Shown here in pieces: positions 61,478 to 64,000 of a stretch of 64,000 nt of DNA. Location of the stretch: NCBI RefSeq assembly GCF_012275515.1, contig NZ_JAAZQL010000003.1, positions 62,001 to 126,000 of the forward strand, written 5' to 3'. Position numbers and translations under genes: made by a program. This DNA is from Novosphingobium sp. SG707 (GTDB lineage Bacteria; Pseudomonadota; Alphaproteobacteria; Sphingomonadales; Sphingomonadaceae). How positions within the stretch are numbered: the stretch's first letter is position 1; the number at the start of each line of letters is the position of its first letter. A model generated the notes under the pieces. The model made no database searches. It saw only the letters and a list, made by a program, of their open reading frames with translations, and was not told the origin of the DNA.

Positions 61478-62455
61478 TTACGCCCGGCGGTCGCCCTTGA
61501 CCCAGCGCACGGTGCCGGTGCTGGCGCGCATCACCACGCTTTCGGTGGTCAGACGGCCGCCGCGCGTGCGCTTCACGCCTTTCAGCAGCGAGCCGTCGGT
61601 CACGCCGCTGGCGGCAAAGATGCAGTCGCCCTTGGCCAGCTCGGTCAGGTCATAGATCTTGTTGAGATCGGTGATGCCCCATTTGTAGGCGCGGGCCTTT
61701 TCATCGTCATTGCGGAACACCAGACGGCCCTTGAACTGACCACCGACACAGCGCAGAGCCGCTGCGGCCAGCACGCCTTCCGGCGCGCCGCCCTGGCCCA
61801 TATACATGTCGATGTTGGTTTCCTCGGTGTTGGTGGTGGCGATCACGCCCGCCACGTCGCCGTCGCCGATCAGATAGACGCCGCAACCAAGCGCGCGCAG
61901 TTCGTCGATGAGGTCCGTGTGGCGCGGGCGGTCCAGCACGCAGACCACGATGTCCTCGGGCGCCACGCCCTTGGCGGCGGCCACGGCCTTGACGTTCTCA
62001 GTCGGGCTCTTGGCCAGATCGATGATGCCATCAGGATAGCCCGGCCCCACGGCCAGCTTGTCCATATAGGTGTCGGGCGCGTTGAGCAGCCCGCCCTCTT
62101 CGGCAATCGCCAGCACGGCCAGCGAGTTCGGCCCGGCCTTGGCGCAGATCGTCGTGCCTTCCAGCGGGTCGAGAGCGATGTCGATCTTGGGGCCCTTGCC
62201 CAGCGCCGCGCCGACCTTTTCGCCGATATAGAGCATCGGCGCCTCGTCGCGCTCACCCTCGCCGATCACCACGGTGCCGTCGATATAAAGTTCGTTGAGC
62301 TTCTCGCGCATGGCTTCGACTGCGGCGGCGTCGGCGGCCTTCTCGTCCCCGCGTCCGATCAGCTTGGCCGAGGCGATGGCGGCCGCTTCGGTCACGCGCA
62401 CCATTTCAAGCACCAGAACGCGGTCGAGAATCTTGCTGGCAGGAGTAGCGCTCAT
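61478..62455 (-). CDS. glpX: Fructose-1,6-bisphosphatase class II
   Basis: 325 residues, a gluconeogenic phosphatase of the GlpX type. The pattern is VLEMVRVTEAAAIASAKLIGRGDEKAADAAAVEAMR, GTVVIGEGERDEAPMLYIGEKVG, IDIALDPLEGTTICAKAG and MYMGQGGAPEGVLAAAALRCVGGQFKGRL. All metal-binding acidic residues are present. It follows hom on the same strand with 289 bases and a terminator between. Confidence 0.96.
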   Translation of the reverse strand: MSATPASKILDRVLVLEMVRVTEAAAIASAKLIGRGDEKAADAAAVEAMREKLNELYIDGTVVIGEGERDEAPMLYIGEKVGAALGKGPKIDIALDPLEGTTICAKAGPNSLAVLAIAEEGGLLNAPDTYMDKLAVGPGYPDGIIDLAKSPTENVKAVAAAKGVAPEDIVVCVLDRPRHTDLIDELRALGCGVYLIGDGDVAGVIATTNTEETNIDMYMGQGGAPEGVLAAAALRCVGGQFKGRLVFRNDDEKARAYKWGITDLNKIYDLTELAKGDCIFAASGVTDGSLLKGVKRTRGGRLTTESVVMRASTGTVRWVKGDRRA

Positions 62456-62655
62456 AATCTGTCCGATTCCTTCAGGAATGTATGGCCCCTATGCCGGACC
62501 TGTTGGTCGGCAGTGTGAATGCACGTTGTGAATACCTATGCAGACACGTCCGCTTACCTATGCACAGGCCGGTTGTCGAGCGGACAAATGCCGCAAACGC
62601 GAAGTCAAAGGTCCAAAACGGGCAACATACGAACCCAGTTATTGAGCCGACAAAG

Positions 62656-62683
62656 AAAAACGCCGAGGGCATGGCCCCCGGCG
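62656..62683 (-). terminator. Intrinsic terminator after hom
   Basis: On the minus strand, CGCCGGGGGC pairs with GCCCTCGGCG (10 bp, one mismatch) around a tight loop and is followed by TTTTTC. It separates hom from glpX. Confidence 0.85.
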
Positions 62684-62744
62684 TCGAAATTGTCTGAGTT
62701 ACTGCGCATTTGCTCCCGGATTTCGGCGGAGCAAATGCGCCGCC

Positions 62745-64000
62745 TTACGCGCCCAGAATCTGCATGACCAACGGCTGGCCTACCAGGCTGGGCGAACCTT
62801 CGAGCAGCGCCAGCGCCTTGGCCACGGCCGCCTCGGGCACTTCATGCGTGACGATGGCGACGATGACCGCCCCGTCCTTGCTGGCCTGACCTTTCTGGAT
62901 CAGGCTCTCGATGGACACACCCGCATCGCGCATAGCGGCAGTGATTTCGGCCAGCACGCCCGGACGATCCGCCACGAGGAAGCGGATATAGGCGCGGCCA
63001 AGGCGATGACCGGCAGGCGCAGGCGCCATGTCTTCCAAACCATCAACGGGGATCGAAAAGGCCATGTCGGCTTCAAACCCGGTGTCCATGCCGCGCGCGA
63101 TGTCGATCAGGTCTGCCACCACCGCCGAAGCGGTCGGACCATCGCCCGCGCCCGCGCCCTGAAACAGCAGGCGGCCCGAGAAATTGCCCTCGACCACGAC
63201 CGCATTGGTCGGGCCATCGACATGGGCGAGCAGATTGTCGAAAGGCACCAGATGGGGCGCAACGCGCTGGAACAGGCCCGGCGTGCCCTCGGGTCCGGCA
63301 TCGGCCTCGGCGGTGCCGATCAGGCGGATGCAATAGCCCAGCGAATCGGCCTGGGCGATATCGGCCGCCAGGATGCGGCTGATGCCCTGCGTGTCTACGC
63401 TGCCAAAGTCGATCTTGGCGCCGAACGCAATGGCCGACAGGATGGACAGCTTGTGCGCGGCGTCGATGCCCTCGATGTCAAAGGTCGGGTCGGCCTCGGC
63501 ATAGCCCTTGGCCTGCGCCTCGGAGAGCACCTCGGCGAAATCACGGCCGGTGTCTTCCATCGTCGAGAGGATGTAATTGCAGGTGCCGTTGAGGATGCCG
63601 TAAAGGCGCTCGACCCGGTTGGCCGCCGCACCTTCGCGCAGGCCCTTGATGACCGGGATGCCGCCCGCCACGGCCGCTTCAAAACGCATGGCCACACCCT
63701 GCGCTTCGGCTTCCTTGGCCAGCGCCATGCCGTGATGGGCGATCATCGCCTTGTTGGCCGTCACCAGCGCCTTGCCATGGCGAATCGCATTGCGCGCCAG
63801 CACCAGCGCCGGGCCGTCCGACCCGCCGACCAGTTCGACCACCACGTCCACGTCATCGCGCGCGGCCATCGCGGTCATGTCGTCTTCCCACGCATAGGGC
63901 GAAAGATCGACGCCGCGATCCTTGCCGCGATCACGTGCGGAAACGGCGGAAACCTTGATCGGGCGGCCTGCGCGCCGCGCGATCAGATCGGCATTGGCCT
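62745..64000 (-). CDS. hom: Homoserine dehydrogenase (5' end outside window)
   Basis: At least 417 residues; the frame stays open to base 64000 on the minus strand, so the N-terminal Rossmann part is cut. It converts aspartate semialdehyde to homoserine for threonine and methionine. Visible motifs include VVVELVGGSDGPALVLARNAI, LVTANKAMIAHHG, the catalytic region GILNGTCNYILSTMEDTG and YAEADPTFDIEGIDAAHKLSILSAIAFG. The C-terminal ACT domain, YIRFLVADRPGVLAEITAAMRDAGVSIESLIQKG, is complete and gives feedback inhibition by threonine. Confidence 0.96.
   Translation of the reverse strand, partial: ANADLIARRAGRPIKVSAVSARDRGKDRGVDLSPYAWEDDMTAMAARDDVDVVVELVGGSDGPALVLARNAIRHGKALVTANKAMIAHHGMALAKEAEAQGVAMRFEAAVAGGIPVIKGLREGAAANRVERLYGILNGTCNYILSTMEDTGRDFAEVLSEAQAKGYAEADPTFDIEGIDAAHKLSILSAIAFGAKIDFGSVDTQGISRILAADIAQADSLGYCIRLIGTAEADAGPEGTPGLFQRVAPHLVPFDNLLAHVDGPTNAVVVEGNFSGRLLFQGAGAGDGPTASAVVADLIDIARGMDTGFEADMAFSIPVDGLEDMAPAPAGHRLGRAYIRFLVADRPGVLAEITAAMRDAGVSIESLIQKGQASKDGAVIVAIVTHEVPEAAVAKALALLEGSPSLVGQPLVMQILGA

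Noticed and set aside
1..64000. tRNA genes, rRNA genes, CRISPR arrays, IS elements
   Set aside because: I scanned the gaps between genes and saw no cloverleaf-like segments, regularly spaced repeats or transposase genes.

Overview
The window is GC-rich alphaproteobacterial chromosome, almost certainly from the Sphingomonadales and most like Novosphingobium. This rests on gene content, not on a database match. The main clues are a dedicated acyl carrier protein next to serine palmitoyltransferase (bacterial sphingolipid synthesis), the cell-cycle regulators CtrA and DivK, a DksA that has lost most zinc cysteines, a P-II/Amt pair behind a sigma-54 promoter, and a domesticated tailed-phage cluster of the Rhodobacter gene transfer agent (GTA) type. 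I saw no tRNA, rRNA, insertion sequence or CRISPR array. Genes are tightly packed, and many neighbours overlap at ATGA or TGATG.

Layout. 0-6 kb: the 3' part of rpoN, a MOSC protein, a TonB-like protein, an HNH nuclease, gluQ, a HIG1-like membrane protein, cobalamin adenosyltransferase, 3-hydroxybutyryl-CoA dehydrogenase and an acidic proline-rich protein. 6-16 kb: mutS, malic enzyme, an acetyltransferase, a diguanylate cyclase, a DeoR regulator with an MFS transporter, and trmB. 16-24 kb: ctrA, a peptide-type binding lipoprotein, PilZ, dksA, a Sel1-like protein, a five-gene coupled operon (DUF3572, HAD, RidA, GDPD, GNAT/FemAB-like) and, divergent from it, divK. 24-26.5 kb: ACP and serine palmitoyltransferase, then a DedA-type membrane protein.

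26.7-40.8 kb: a GTA-like cluster on one strand in canonical order: small and large terminase, portal, DUF6127, prohead protease, capsid, connectors, tail terminator, tail tube, two assembly chaperones, a short tape measure, distal tail, hub, NlpC/P60 peptidase, tail-tip protein and DUF2793. It has no integrase, replication, repressor or lysis genes and no visible att repeats, so it reads as a GTA rather than an active prophage. The distal-tail gene carries an extra N-terminal region of about 570 residues, while the tail-tip gene is shorter than the Rhodobacter one by about the same amount. This suggests that a TIM-barrel module moved between tail-tip components, and it is the most novel feature here. 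ctrA, divK and a LexA-like near-match upstream of the cluster fit the CtrA and SOS-linked control known for the Rhodobacter GTA.

41-64 kb is core genome: an OmpA protein with a 25-proline hinge; the argD-argF-hslO-queC operon; a double cold-shock-domain protein with a Gly/Arg-rich N-terminus; a BLH phosphatase-like protein; glnK-amtB; prfC; an aldose-epimerase-like protein; pheS-pheT; rpmI-rplT; two AraC regulators; a GGCT-like protein; hisN; prs; glpX; and most of hom, which runs off the window. Most of these genes end in clear intrinsic terminators.
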